DNA from: Bacteroidales bacterium | GTDB taxonomy: Bacteria; Bacteroidota; Bacteroidia; Bacteroidales; UBA10428 | Assembly: GCA_030626465.1 (NCBI GenBank) | Contig: DAOUOU010000058.1 | Span: 1-14,446 of the forward strand | Length of the DNA: 14,446 bases | Reading direction: 5' to 3' | Shown here: piece after piece, positions 14,033 to 14,446 of the stretch | Numbering within the stretch: position 1 is the first letter of the stretch | Layout of the letters: each line of letters opens with the position of its first letter | The notes under the pieces: model-generated | Database searches by the model: none | The model's input: the letters and a program-made list of their open reading frames with translations, nothing else | Told to the model about the DNA's origin: nothing | Translations under genes and position numbers: made by a program

Positions 14033-14446
14033 ATGATACATAAGTTCAAATGGATTGTGTCTTTTTTACTTCTGAGCGGGGCTTTGGGACAAGCAGAAAT
14101 AGTAGCCCAAAATTCTCATATAATAGGTCTGCGGGCTCACTATGGGTTCATACTACCACATGCAAAAGATTTAAAAGAAATATCCAAAACAAATCCCTGG
14201 GGTATAGAGTTGGAATGGAACTGGCAGCTGATGAGTGAAACTGCCTGGAACTACTGTTATTGCTATCCCCGTACAGGGTTCTCCTTTTTATTTATAAGTT
14301 TTTCAAATCCCGAAGTGCTTGGCAGGACGTACTCTGTATATGCTTTTATTGAACCTCTTCTTGCAGGAGAGAACAAACTGCACGGTTCATTTCGTTTTGG
14401 TATGGGGCCTGCCTTTATGGACAAAGTATACGATGAAATTACTAAT
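14033..14446 (+). CDS. PagL/acyloxyacyl-hydrolase-like outer-membrane protein, N-terminal part (3' end outside window)
   Basis: An ORF of 138 codons from ATG 14033 that is open to the end of the window. The start MIHKFKWIVSFLLLSGALGQAEIVAQ gives a signal peptide, probably cut near residue 18 or 26. The mature sequence contains GLRAHYGFILPH, NPWGIELEWNWQL, CYCYPRTGFSFLF, SNPEVLGRTYSVY, FRFGMGPAF and VYDEITN. These resemble Bacteroidota proteins annotated as acyloxyacyl hydrolase (PagL-type lipid A deacylase fold), with alternating residues that fit beta strands of an outer-membrane barrel. The catalytic His and Ser of PagL normally come later and are not in view, so activity cannot be judged. 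It follows the efflux genes on the same strand and may share their transcript. If the call is right it would modify lipid A in the outer membrane. Confidence 0.62.
   Translation, partial: MIHKFKWIVSFLLLSGALGQAEIVAQNSHIIGLRAHYGFILPHAKDLKEISKTNPWGIELEWNWQLMSETAWNYCYCYPRTGFSFLFISFSNPEVLGRTYSVYAFIEPLLAGENKLHGSFRFGMGPAFMDKVYDEITN

Noticed and set aside
14050..14238. 62-codon ORF near the right end.
   Set aside because: It is an out-of-frame shadow of the PagL-like gene starting at 14033, whose translation shows a signal peptide and family-like motifs.

Overview
The window reads as a chromosomal segment from a member of the Bacteroidota. The evidence is a long (type 2-like) isoleucyl-tRNA synthetase followed by a Cys-poor DksA/TraR protein and an enlarged LspA, a block recalled as common in this phylum. 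In addition there are SiaC-family (DUF1987) proteins, a lipoprotein-type RND adaptor with an N-terminal coiled coil, and several TAnnTTTG motifs of the Bacteroidota -7 box type. The base composition is moderately AT-rich throughout. I see no tRNA, rRNA, CRISPR array or insertion sequence.

Region 1 (1-4509, all +) is mostly housekeeping. It holds the 3' part of ileS, a DksA/TraR-like regulator, a strong terminator, lspA, a ROK-family sugar kinase and a stand-alone CheY-like receiver protein.

Region 2 (4507-4817) is the gap between the convergent receiver gene and a DUF2461 gene. It is packed with repeats: an octamer array starting on each gene's stop codon, and between them two inverted CCCCC/GGGGG repeat arms enclosing a duplicated 34-nt unit.

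Region 3 (4812-7103) holds DUF2461 (-), ispD (+) for isoprenoid synthesis, and two adjacent SiaC-family genes (-). The first-transcribed paralog has Asp where the other has the Thr expected to be the phosphorylation site.

Region 4 (7104-14446) is a tripartite efflux locus. After a promoter-like region with a perfect 12-bp palindrome comes a TetR repressor remnant, broken by a frameshift and missing most of its ligand-binding domain. It is followed closely by a TolC-type outer-membrane factor, an HlyD/AcrA-type lipoprotein adaptor and a 1161-residue RND pump. After the pump come a 41-codon signal-peptide ORF and the 5' part of a PagL/acyloxyacyl-hydrolase-like gene that runs off the window.

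The most interesting points are the Thr-to-Asp SiaC paralog pair, the mirrored repeat architecture at 4507-4817, and the decayed local repressor in front of an intact pump. The pump also has an altered TM4/TM10 charge pair and an extra hydrophobic hairpin. Identifications rest on motif recognition by eye; no database search was run.
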